Shown here: piece after piece, positions 1 through 6,854 of the stretch
Numbering within the stretch: position 1 is the first letter of the stretch
Layout of the letters: every line of letters starts with the position of its first letter
Assembly (NCBI GenBank): GCA_037131165.1
Contig: JBAXRO010000074.1
Coordinates: forward strand, 1-8,775
DNA: 8,775 nt
Source: WLNJ01 sp037131165
GTDB lineage: Bacteria > Actinomycetota > Thermoleophilia > Solirubrobacterales > Solirubrobacteraceae
Direction of reading: 5' to 3'
Translations under genes and position numbers: made by a program
Notes under the pieces: generated by a model
The model's input: the letters and a program-made list of their open reading frames with translations, nothing else
Told to the model about the DNA's origin: nothing
Database searches by the model: none

Positions 1-342
1 GGCAAGCTCGTCCAGCCGCCCCCGACCGCCAGCGTGTTGAACGGGATAACGAGGCGCACGATCGAGACGCTCGCGATCGAGGAGGGCTACGAGATCGCAA
101 TGCGCGACATCGCCAGGGCCGAGCTGTATCTCGCTGACGAGGTGTTCCTGACCGGCACGGCAGCCGAGGTGGTTCCTGTCAGGGAGATCGACGACCGCCC
201 GATCGGCACGGGGAAGCCCGGTCCGGTGACGGTCAGGCTTCAGGCGCTGTATGACGACGCCGTGCATGGCCGCGATTCCCGCCACGCCGATTGGCTGGAT
301 CCGGTGGAGGGGCCGGCGGGCTCGTCGGCGACCGACGCGTGA
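1..342 (+). CDS. ilvE: Branched-chain amino acid aminotransferase, C-terminal part (5' truncated by window)
   Basis: Reading frame 1 is open from the first base to TGA at 340-342 and gives 113 residues. They align from memory with the last third of group-I IlvE (fold-type IV PLP enzyme). Recognisable blocks are a PPPTASVLNGITR stretch (family: PP..S.LPGITR), RAELYLADEVFLTGTAAEVVPV (family: LY.ADEVF..GTAAE), whose TGTAAE loop contacts the PLP phosphate in the family, and GPVTVRLQ followed by WLDPV near the end. The enzyme transaminates 2-keto acids with glutamate in the last step of Ile, Leu and Val synthesis, in the cytoplasm. About 190 N-terminal residues, including the PLP lysine, lie outside the window. 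The stop overlaps the GTG of cimA by 4 nt, so the two are probably co-transcribed and translationally coupled, which fits because both serve isoleucine synthesis. A D-amino acid aminotransferase paralogue is less likely given the GPVT and WLD ending. Confidence 0.9.
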   Translation, partial: GKLVQPPPTASVLNGITRRTIETLAIEEGYEIAMRDIARAELYLADEVFLTGTAAEVVPVREIDDRPIGTGKPGPVTVRLQALYDDAVHGRDSRHADWLDPVEGPAGSSATDA

Positions 343-1925
343 GTCGGATCTCGCTTTACGACACGACCCTGCGCGACGGTATGCAGGGAGAGGGACTCTC
401 GCTCACCGCCGAGGAGAAACTGCGGGTCGCCAAGCGCCTCGACGCCCTGGGCGTCGATTACATCGAGGCGGGGTTCCCTTCGTCGAACCCCAAGGAGGCG
501 GAGCTCTTCGACCTGTTGGGCGCCGACCCCCCGGGGCGGAGCCGCATTGCCGCGTTCGGCATGACCCGGCGCAAAGGAGTGGCTGCCGCTGAGGACGAGG
601 GGCTTGGGGTGCTCGCTGCGAGCAGCGCGCCCGCAGTCACGATCGTCGGCAAGACCTGGGCTCTGCATCTCGAGAAGGTCGTCAAGGTCGAGCGCGAGGA
701 GAACCTCGCGATGATCGAGGAATCCTGCCGATTTCTGGTCGAGGCGGGCAAGGAGGTGCTCTACGACGCTGAGCACTTCTTCGATGGCTGGCGCGACGAC
801 CCCGGCTATGCGATCCAGTGCCTCAGGGCAGCCGAATCCGGCGGAGCGTCCTGGCTGGTGCTGTGCGACACCAACGGCTCGTCGCTCCCGGAGCAGGTGG
901 CCGAGGCGGTCCGCTCGGCCGCTCAATCGCTTGACAACTCGACCGGAGTCGGGATCCATTGCCACAACGACCTCGGGTGCGGCGTTGCCAACTCGCTGGC
1001 CGCTGTCAAGGCCGGTGCAACTCAGGTGCAGGGCACGATCAACGGGATCGGAGAGCGATGCGGCAACGCAAACCTCGTCACGATCGCAGCCAACCTCGAG
1101 CTCAAGCTTGGCCACGACTGTCTGCCGGACGGTGGGGTTGCGAGCCTCACCGAGGTCTCGCACTTCGTCGACGAGATCTGCAACAGGACACCGAACCCGG
1201 CGCAGCCATTCGTCGGTCGCAGCGCATTTGCCCATAAGGGCGGGATGCATGTCGCTGCGGTCCGCGAGGACGCATCGACGTTCGAGCACATCGAGCCGGA
1301 GGCGGTCGGCAATCGCAGGGAGGTACTGGTCGGCGAACTCTCGGGCAAGGGCACGGTGCTCTCCCGCGCTGCCGAACTCGGGATCGGGGTCAGCGATCAC
1401 CAGGCGGCGGCAATCGTTGAGGAGATCAAGGAGCACGAGCACCTCGGCTACCACTACGAGGCAGCCGAGGGATCGCTTGAACTCCTGCTGCGGCGGACCA
1501 CGGGCGACTATCAGCCCCTCTTCCGGCTCGAGTCCTGGAGGGTGATCGTCGAGAAGGAGGCCGATGGACGGGTGCAGACGGAGGCGACGGTCAAGGTTTG
1601 GACCGGTGAGGAGCGACACGTCTCCACCGCGGAGGGCAATGGCCCAGTCAATGCGCTCGACAGGGCATTGCGCTCGGCGATCGGGAAGGCCCATCCTGAG
1701 CTTGCCGGGATCGAACTTGTCAACTTCAAGGTCCGGATCCTCGACGAGAGCCGGGGCACTCAGTCGGTCACCAGGGTCCTGCTCGATGCAACCGATGGGC
1801 ACGATGTCTGGGGGACGATCGGCGTCTCGCCCAACGTCATCGAGGCCTCATGGGAGGCGTTGGTGGACTCGCTTGAGTACGGACTTCAGCCCGCCCGTGG
1901 CCGGGCGCCGGACAACCCGACGTGA
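339..1925 (+). CDS. cimA: (R)-citramalate synthase
   Basis: 528 residues, the usual size for the long CimA family (about 520-540). CimA condenses pyruvate with acetyl-CoA to citramalate, the first step of the threonine-independent route to 2-ketobutyrate and isoleucine. The N-terminal TIM barrel (DRE-TIM metallolyase) shows LYDTTLRDGMQGEG (residues 6-19; R12 and D13 are the catalytic Arg and a metal ligand), a DAEHFFDGW block typical of CimA, CDTNG, the metal-binding HCHND at 207-211, GIGERCGNANL at 236-246 and HKGGMH at 299-304. The C-terminal part (about residues 395-520) is a LeuA-type allosteric dimer domain, suggesting isoleucine feedback control. GTG at 339 is chosen because it places the family-typical SRISLYDTT at the N-terminus and overlaps the ilvE stop as GTGA. 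An upstream ATG at 291 would add 16 atypical residues. No good Shine-Dalgarno sequence is visible. 2-Isopropylmalate or homocitrate synthase is unlikely because the whole central region follows the CimA pattern. Confidence 0.95.
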   Translation: MSRISLYDTTLRDGMQGEGLSLTAEEKLRVAKRLDALGVDYIEAGFPSSNPKEAELFDLLGADPPGRSRIAAFGMTRRKGVAAAEDEGLGVLAASSAPAVTIVGKTWALHLEKVVKVEREENLAMIEESCRFLVEAGKEVLYDAEHFFDGWRDDPGYAIQCLRAAESGGASWLVLCDTNGSSLPEQVAEAVRSAAQSLDNSTGVGIHCHNDLGCGVANSLAAVKAGATQVQGTINGIGERCGNANLVTIAANLELKLGHDCLPDGGVASLTEVSHFVDEICNRTPNPAQPFVGRSAFAHKGGMHVAAVREDASTFEHIEPEAVGNRREVLVGELSGKGTVLSRAAELGIGVSDHQAAAIVEEIKEHEHLGYHYEAAEGSLELLLRRTTGDYQPLFRLESWRVIVEKEADGRVQTEATVKVWTGEERHVSTAEGNGPVNALDRALRSAIGKAHPELAGIELVNFKVRILDESRGTQSVTRVLLDATDGHDVWGTIGVSPNVIEASWEALVDSLEYGLQPARGRAPDNPT

Positions 1926-3046
1926 CCGAGTACGCACCGATTCCGCTTGCGCGCCCGGTGATCGGGCAGGAGGAGGAGTCCGCGGTCATCGCCGTCCTGC
2001 GCAGCGGGCGGCTCTCGCTGGGACCGGTCGGCGAGGAATTCGAGCGCCGGTTCGCCGAACGGCTCGGCGTGGGCTTTGCGAGCACGGTGTCGAGCGGTAC
2101 TGCCGGCCTGCACCTGGCGCTGCGCGCCGTCGGGGTTGGCCCGGGAGACGAGGTCGTGACCTCGCCCTTCTCGTTCGTCGCGTCTGCCAACGCGATCCTC
2201 TACCAGGGGGCGAAGCCGGTCTTCGTCGATGTAGACCCGGTCAGCCTGACCATCGATCCCGAGGCCGCGGCCGCGGCAATCGGGCCCGCGACCAAGGCGA
2301 TCCTGCCGATCGACATCTTCGGGATGCCATCGCGCGTCGACCTGCTCGAGCGGCACGGAGTCCCGATCGTCCAAGATGCATGCGAGGCGCTCGGTGCGGT
2401 TGACTTGGAGGGCGTTCCGGTGGGTGGCCGGGGTCACCCTGCGGTCTTTGGTTTCTACGCCAACAAGCAGATGACGACGGGTGAGGGGGGAATGGTGGTC
2501 TCGGGAGCCCCGGCGATCAAGGAGCGCATCGACAGCGAGCGCAATCAGGGTCGTGCTCCGGACATGGGCTGGCTCGACCACGACCGCCTCGGCTTCAACT
2601 ACCGGCTGAGCGACATCCAATCGGCTATCGGGATCAGCCAGCTGGACCGGCTCGATTCGATGCTCGAGGCCAGAGCGTCTGTCGCCCGCCTTTACGCCTC
2701 GCTCCTGGCCGGTATCGAGGGAGTCGGACTGCCGGCCTTCGAGTGGGCGGGAGGTCAGCGCGGCTGGTTCGTCTATGTCGTCGGGCTTCCAGAGGACGTC
2801 GAGCGCGATCAGGTCATCAAGTCGCTCAGGGAATCGGGAATCGATTGCAAGCCTTACCTCCCCGCCCTTCACCTGATGGGGCACCTTGCCGAGGCGACCG
2901 GCGCCAGACGCGGTGAGTTCCCGGTGACCGAGCGAGCCGCCGAGCACGGGCTGGCACTGCCGTTCTTTCCCCAGCTCACCGAGGAGCAGGCGACCCGAGT
3001 CGCCGATGGCTTGGCGTCCGCTCTCGGCCGACCTCGCTCGCAATAG
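1922..3046 (+). CDS. DegT/DnrJ/EryC1/StrS-family PLP aminotransferase, substrate unknown
   Basis: 374 residues, normal length for this fold-type I aminotransferase family. Visible features: IPLARPVIGQEE at the N-terminus, LSLGPVGEEFERRFAERLG (family: GP.V.EFE..FA...G), SSGTAGLHLAL (PLP-phosphate loop), DEVVTSPFSFVASANAI, VQDACEALGA with D152 expected to contact the PLP pyridine nitrogen, the Schiff-base lysine K182 in YANKQMTTGEGGM, and FNYRLSDIQSAIG. All catalytic landmarks are present, so the enzyme should be active. Family members usually transfer an amino group from Glu or Gln to NDP-keto-sugars for antibiotics, LPS or cell-surface glycans, so a sugar substrate is the default guess. No other sugar gene is in the window; the neighbours make isoleucine and arginine. 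GTG at 1922 overlaps the cimA stop (GTGA) and no Shine-Dalgarno is visible. A small hairpin (stem arms 1893-1897 and 1902-1906) lies 15 nt upstream. Family is secure; specific role is not. Confidence 0.88.
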   Translation: MTEYAPIPLARPVIGQEEESAVIAVLRSGRLSLGPVGEEFERRFAERLGVGFASTVSSGTAGLHLALRAVGVGPGDEVVTSPFSFVASANAILYQGAKPVFVDVDPVSLTIDPEAAAAAIGPATKAILPIDIFGMPSRVDLLERHGVPIVQDACEALGAVDLEGVPVGGRGHPAVFGFYANKQMTTGEGGMVVSGAPAIKERIDSERNQGRAPDMGWLDHDRLGFNYRLSDIQSAIGISQLDRLDSMLEARASVARLYASLLAGIEGVGLPAFEWAGGQRGWFVYVVGLPEDVERDQVIKSLRESGIDCKPYLPALHLMGHLAEATGARRGEFPVTERAAEHGLALPFFPQLTEEQATRVADGLASALGRPRSQ

Positions 3047-3049
3047 ACT
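3044..3049 (+). promoter_or_regulatory. Candidate internal -10 element for argH
   Basis: TAGACT fits the actinobacterial -10 pattern TANNNT and overlaps the TAG stop of the preceding aminotransferase gene. A transcript starting about 7 nt downstream would begin only about 4 nt before the argH ATG at 3060, a nearly leaderless mRNA, which would explain the missing Shine-Dalgarno. No convincing -35 box is visible, and a six-base degenerate motif is common by chance, so this is tentative. Confidence 0.3.
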
Positions 3050-3059
3050 GCGCGGCCCG

Positions 3060-4430
3060 ATGTCGCGTTTCAGAGAGCCCCAAGACCCGCTTTTCGTTCG
3101 CCTGAATCGGTCGGCCGGCTTCGACTGGCGCCTGGCTCCATATGACATCGCCTTGTCGCGTGCCCACGTGCGGATGCTCGCGAGCCGCGGCATCCTCGGG
3201 ATCGAGGACCGCGACGCAATCCTCGCCGGTCTGGAAACCGTTGAGCTCGAGTTCACAGAGGGTCGCTTCCAGTTCCTCGAATCGGACGAGGACATCCACA
3301 TGGCGATCGAGCGCCGTGTCACAGCGATCGCAGGGGATGCCGGCGCAAGGATGCACACAGCCCGTTCCCGCAACGATCAGGTGGCGACCGGTCTCGCCCT
3401 CTGGATCCGGGCCCACGCGGCTGCGGCCGCCGACGCCTGCGCGAGGGTCGAGCAGGCCCTCCTCGACAAGGCCGAACGGCATCTCGACTGGGTCCTGCCC
3501 GGGTATACCCACCTGCAGCGAGCACAGCCCGTCTACCTTTCCCACCACCTCCTGGCCTGGTTCTGGATGGTCAACCGTGACCGGCGCAGGTTTCTCGCGG
3601 TCGAGGCGGCTTCGCGGCGGGCAATGCCGCTCGGGGCCGGGGCGCTGGCAGGGGTGAACTTCGACACCGACCGCAGGATGGTGGCGGCGGAGCTTGGCTT
3701 CGACGGGGTGGGCGAGAACTCGATCGATTCGGTCGCCGATCGGGACGTCGCACTCGAGTTCCTCAGCGCGCTTGCGATCTGTGCCACCCACCTCTCGAGG
3801 TTCGGGAGCGAGCTCGTGATCTGGAGCAGTCAGGAGTTCGGTTTCTGCGAGATGGCAGACGGCTGGTCGTCGGGTTCGTCGATCATGCCGCAAAAGAAGA
3901 ACCCCGATGCGGCCGAGCTTCTGAGGGCGAAGGCTCCGAGGGTCGTCGGACACCTGACTGCCTTGCATGGCGTTATCCACTCCCTGCCGTTGACTTACAA
4001 CAAGGACCTGCAGGAGGACAAGGAGCACCTGTTCGATGCATCGGAGACGGTCGAGCTGAGCCTCGACTCGCTGGCAGCGATGGTCGAGACGGTGTCTTTC
4101 GATCGTGACCGGATGAGGGGGGCGGCGGCCGATGATCTAGTGGCCGCGACGGATGTTGCCGACCTCCTGGTCGGCAAAGGGCTCCCGTTCCGCGAGGCCC
4201 ATGGGATCGTGGCCGGCCTGGTGCGGACCGCGGTTGACAGTGGCCGGCAGCTCGGCGGACTCACATCCGAGGAGCTGCAGACGGCCTCACCGTTGCTGCT
4301 CCCCGAGTACTACGAGCTTCTGGCGCCCGGGAGGACGCTCGAATCGAAGCGTTCCGAGGGGGGGACCGCGCTCGACCGTGTGCGCGAGCAGCTAGGGCGA
4401 GCACACGCCTCGCGTGCGGCCTTGGGTTGA
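3060..4430 (+). CDS. argH: Argininosuccinate lyase
   Basis: 456 residues, typical for ArgH (about 455-470). It cleaves argininosuccinate to arginine and fumarate, the last step of arginine synthesis; the active enzyme of this superfamily is a cytoplasmic homotetramer with active sites shared between subunits. The N-terminus MSRFREPQDPL...FDWRLAPYDI fits the family pattern. Further signatures are ARSRNDQVATG, PGYTHLQRAQP with T150-H151, NSIDSVADRD and the fumarase/ASL signature GSSIMPQKKNPD (272-283), whose mobile loop supplies the catalytic serine (S273 or S274). ATG 3060 is preferred to the in-frame ATG 3006: the earlier start would overlap the upstream gene and add 18 residues not expected in ArgH. 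The gap to the aminotransferase stop is 13 nt with no clear Shine-Dalgarno. A TAGACT hexamer at 3044-3049 could act as an internal -10 box. Downstream it converges on the penicillin-binding protein gene with a 17-nt gap. Confidence 0.96.
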   Translation: MSRFREPQDPLFVRLNRSAGFDWRLAPYDIALSRAHVRMLASRGILGIEDRDAILAGLETVELEFTEGRFQFLESDEDIHMAIERRVTAIAGDAGARMHTARSRNDQVATGLALWIRAHAAAAADACARVEQALLDKAERHLDWVLPGYTHLQRAQPVYLSHHLLAWFWMVNRDRRRFLAVEAASRRAMPLGAGALAGVNFDTDRRMVAAELGFDGVGENSIDSVADRDVALEFLSALAICATHLSRFGSELVIWSSQEFGFCEMADGWSSGSSIMPQKKNPDAAELLRAKAPRVVGHLTALHGVIHSLPLTYNKDLQEDKEHLFDASETVELSLDSLAAMVETVSFDRDRMRGAAADDLVAATDVADLLVGKGLPFREAHGIVAGLVRTAVDSGRQLGGLTSEELQTASPLLLPEYYELLAPGRTLESKRSEGGTALDRVREQLGRAHASRAALG

Positions 4431-4447
4431 GGTCGCCTCTCTACCGC

Positions 4448-6778
4448 TCAGCCGCTGGGCCCGGAACCGCCAGGATCGGCCGCGCCGCCACCGCCCGACG
4501 AGCCGGAATCACCGCCGCCACCGCCGCTATTCCCACCACCACCCGTGTTGCCACCACCACCACCACCGCCCTGATCTGAGGGTGGGGGTGACGGCGTTCC
4601 GGAGTCTTGGCCCCCGCCGTAGTCGGATCCGGATCCCCCGGACGGGTCATAGCTGCTTGACGACCCACTGCCGTCCCCGGGACTCCCTTGGGAGGATGCG
4701 GCCCTGTCAGCCTTGGCCCGCCCGGAAGCGTCCTTGCGGCCCTGGAGGATCGAGTTGGCAGCGAGCATGAACTCCCTCCAGATCGAAGCAGGGAAGGTGC
4801 CGCCCGCCACCGGGCTTCCTCCGAACTCGCTGGTCATCGGCTTGAGCCTGTCCGGGTAGCCAACCCAGACCGCGACCGTCAGTTTCTCGTTCCAGCCCAC
4901 GAACCAGGCATCGCCGTAGTTCTCGGTCGTTCCGGTCTTGCCGGCGGCAAAGCCCCCGATCTGGGCCTCTTTGCCGGTTCCCGAACTCACGACCTGTTGG
5001 AGCACATCGGAGATGCTCTGGCTGACGGCGGGCGAGAGCACCCGATCGCGGCTCGCCTTGTTCTTCGCGAGTAATCGACCGCCCGGAGCCCGGATCGATT
5101 CGATCCCGACCGGCCCGCCGTCGGTGCCACCGAGTCCGTTGGCGCTGTTGACCCTCACGCCCCCGGTGGCGAAGGTCTCGTAGGTGTGGGCCATGTCGAG
5201 GGGAGAAACTCCCTCCTTCAGGCCTCCGAGCGTGACCGCGTAGTTCGTGGAAACGGGGGTGCGGATGCCCATTCTGTTTGCGAGCCGTGCGATCCGCTTG
5301 GTTCCGACCTTGATGCCAAGCTCGGCATAGACCGAGTTATCGGAGCTGATCATGGCATCGGTCAGGCTTCGGGAGCCGGCATAGGCGTTGTCGTAGTTGT
5401 TGACGATGAAGAACTCTTTGCCCTTCGTGCGCGGGACAGTGAAGATCTTGCGACGCGACTCGAAGACGTCACCGGTGGAGTAGCCCTTGCTGAGCGCCGC
5501 CGCGAGAGTGATCGGCTTGATGGCCGACCCTGGCTGGCGATGGCCCTGGGTGGCGAGGTTGAAGGGGTGTTTCGAGTAGTCGGTGCCACCCACCATCGCT
5601 CGCACGGCCCCGGTCTTGTTCTCGATAGCCACGACTGCCGCCGCGGGCAGGCCCGAGTCCGCGGGGAGCATTCGGTTCACAGCCTCTTCGGCCGCCTTCT
5701 GGAGGTCGAGGTCGATGGTCGTCTTGATCTTCAGACCGCCGGTATAGGCGCGCGTGGCTCCGAGCTTCGCGACCAGCAGGCCCCTGATCCACGAGGAGAA
5801 GTAGGGGGACTGCGTCTGCTCCGTCGGGGGAGTGATGTCGGTTTCGTCGGGGATCGTTCGCTGGAGGTTCTTCCGGTATTCGGACTCGGTGATGTATCCC
5901 TCGCGCCGCATCGCTCGCAGGACCGTGTCGCGCCTTTGCCTTGCCGCCACAGGGTGGGCGATCGGATCGAACGCAGTGGGGGAGGCAATGACCCCCGCCA
6001 GCAGAGCCGCCTCCGCTGTGTCGAGGTCGGCGGCGCAGTAGCTGTCGTTGAGCTTTGTGCCGCAGCCGGGATGGGCCTTGCCGAAGTAGACGCGGGCTGC
6101 GGACTCGACCCCGTAGGCACCTTGGCCGAAGTAGATGGTGTTGAGGTACTCGCTGAGGATCTTGTCCTTGGGCCAGCGACGATTGAGGTGGTAGGCGAGC
6201 ACCGACTCGCGCAGCTTCTGGAAGACGGTCCGATTGTCCGCGGCTTCGAGGGCGTTCTTGACGAACTGCTGCGTGATGGTCGAGGCTCCCTGCACGGCAG
6301 AGCCGCTCTTGATGTCGCTGACAAGGGCCCGGCCCATTCCGCGAAGGTCGATTCCGGAGTTCTCGTAGAAGCGACGGTCCTCGATCGAGATCACGGCGTG
6401 CTTCATGGCGGGCGCGATGTGGGCGGCATCGACCAGGAAGTGGTTCTTGGGGCTCGTCAGCACACCCAGCGGCTTGCCGGTCGAATCGAACAGCAGGCTG
6501 TTGGCAGAGTGCTTGTACTCCTCACGGCTCTCGAGTGCGGGGAGGTCCGACGAGACCGCGGTCAAGGCGCCGAAAGCGAGCGAGATCATCGCAATCGATC
6601 CGAGTCCGGCGAGGATCAGGGCCACGCGCCACCTGACTACCCGCGGCGGCTTCGATCGCTTCGGCGGCTCAGCGGGCGGCTCGCCCGTACCGGCCGCAGC
6701 GCCAGCGGCATCCGCCTTTGCGGCAGCCCGCGCTGCGGCGCGTTCAGTGGCGGTGCTGTCGTTTTCCTTGCTTGGCAT
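4448..6778 (-). CDS. Class A penicillin-binding protein (bifunctional transglycosylase/transpeptidase)
   Basis: 776 residues. It polymerises lipid II glycan strands and cross-links stem peptides outside the membrane. Order of parts: a charged, Ala/Pro-rich cytoplasmic tail (1-49); one membrane anchor (about 50-75); a GT51 domain (about 90-290) with the catalytic E133 in EDRRFYENSGID, GASTITQQ at 164-171, a KLRESVLAYHLNRR block around E191, and KDKILSEYLNTIYFGQGAYG; a transpeptidase domain (about 350-675) with SxxK as S418-A-I-K421, SxN as S479-D-N481 and KTGT at 614-617; then a Gly/Ser/Pro tail (about 682-776). No PASTA repeat is visible. ATG 6778 is the natural start, but no Shine-Dalgarno is seen and a stem-loop occupies its place. 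An insert with two cysteines (C239, C248) follows YFGKA. The gene diverges from tyrS and converges on argH. Likely pbp1A/ponA-like, but orthology cannot be fixed from here. Confidence 0.95.
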   Translation of the reverse strand: MPSKENDSTATERAAARAAAKADAAGAAAGTGEPPAEPPKRSKPPRVVRWRVALILAGLGSIAMISLAFGALTAVSSDLPALESREEYKHSANSLLFDSTGKPLGVLTSPKNHFLVDAAHIAPAMKHAVISIEDRRFYENSGIDLRGMGRALVSDIKSGSAVQGASTITQQFVKNALEAADNRTVFQKLRESVLAYHLNRRWPKDKILSEYLNTIYFGQGAYGVESAARVYFGKAHPGCGTKLNDSYCAADLDTAEAALLAGVIASPTAFDPIAHPVAARQRRDTVLRAMRREGYITESEYRKNLQRTIPDETDITPPTEQTQSPYFSSWIRGLLVAKLGATRAYTGGLKIKTTIDLDLQKAAEEAVNRMLPADSGLPAAAVVAIENKTGAVRAMVGGTDYSKHPFNLATQGHRQPGSAIKPITLAAALSKGYSTGDVFESRRKIFTVPRTKGKEFFIVNNYDNAYAGSRSLTDAMISSDNSVYAELGIKVGTKRIARLANRMGIRTPVSTNYAVTLGGLKEGVSPLDMAHTYETFATGGVRVNSANGLGGTDGGPVGIESIRAPGGRLLAKNKASRDRVLSPAVSQSISDVLQQVVSSGTGKEAQIGGFAAGKTGTTENYGDAWFVGWNEKLTVAVWVGYPDRLKPMTSEFGGSPVAGGTFPASIWREFMLAANSILQGRKDASGRAKADRAASSQGSPGDGSGSSSSYDPSGGSGSDYGGGQDSGTPSPPPSDQGGGGGGGNTGGGGNSGGGGGDSGSSGGGGAADPGGSGPSG
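4508..4735 (-). repeat. Low-complexity Gly/Ser/Pro-coding tract with a CCA triplet run
   Basis: This DNA encodes the extracytoplasmic C-terminal tail of the penicillin-binding protein (residues about 682-757), rich in Gly, Ser, Pro, Asp and Gln. It contains clustered CCA/CCG triplets on the + strand (poly-Gly codons on the coding strand), including five consecutive CCA units at 4551-4565. The repeat unit is a triplet, so slippage would change tail length without breaking the frame. Similar disordered tails occur on many actinobacterial PBPs; a specific role here is not evident. Confidence 0.7.
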
Positions 6779-6784
6779 CGTGAC

Positions 6785-6798
6785 GGCTCAGTGGAGCC
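6785..6798 (-). promoter_or_regulatory. Stem-loop in the PBP 5' untranslated region
   Basis: A perfect 5-bp inverted repeat (GGCTC and GAGCC on the + strand) with a 4-nt loop lies 7-20 nt upstream of the PBP start codon on the coding strand, where a Shine-Dalgarno would normally be. It could modulate translation initiation of the PBP, or be chance in GC-rich DNA. Confidence 0.3.
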
Positions 6799-6844
6799 TG
6801 GGGCAAGCTCGCGGACGGGTCGCGCTGCTGTTCGCGAGGACTTG

Positions 6845-6850
6845 ACTCTA
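6845..6850 (-). promoter_or_regulatory. Candidate -10 element for the PBP gene
   Basis: Read on the minus strand, these bases are TAGAGT, fitting TANNNT. A transcript would start about 60 nt before the PBP ATG. It overlaps by two bases the candidate tyrS -10 box on the other strand, so the two promoters could not be occupied at once. No clear -35 box is visible. Confidence 0.3.
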
Positions 6851-6854
6851 CCAT
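6849..6854 (+). promoter_or_regulatory. Candidate -10 element for tyrS
   Basis: TACCAT fits TANNNT and lies in the only stretch between the two divergent genes that is not strongly GC-rich. A start site about 7 nt downstream would fall near 6861, just before the TTG at 6863, giving an almost leaderless tyrS mRNA. This conflicts with a tyrS start at TTG 6854, which would lie inside the box. Tentative. Confidence 0.25.

Noticed and set aside
240..1802. 520-residue open frame on the minus strand opposite cimA.
   Set aside because: It is the antisense of a clearly conserved gene, with biased composition and no recognisable motif.
1886..3373. 495-residue minus-strand frame across the aminotransferase and argH start.
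   Set aside because: It spans two conserved plus-strand genes and their junction; an antisense shadow.
2976..4028. 350-residue minus-strand frame opposite argH.
   Set aside because: Antisense of conserved argH; no domain seen.
4551..4570. Short direct repeats that might suggest a CRISPR-like or satellite array.
   Set aside because: They are triplet runs encoding a poly-Gly tail in frame, without spacers of uniform length.
5186..6853. The tyrS frame stays open for about 1.6 kb upstream, as if a 966-residue fusion protein existed.
   Set aside because: This part is antisense to a complete PBP with all catalytic motifs, and its translation is Arg/Gly/Val-rich with no recognisable domain. Long open antisense frames are expected in high-GC coding DNA.
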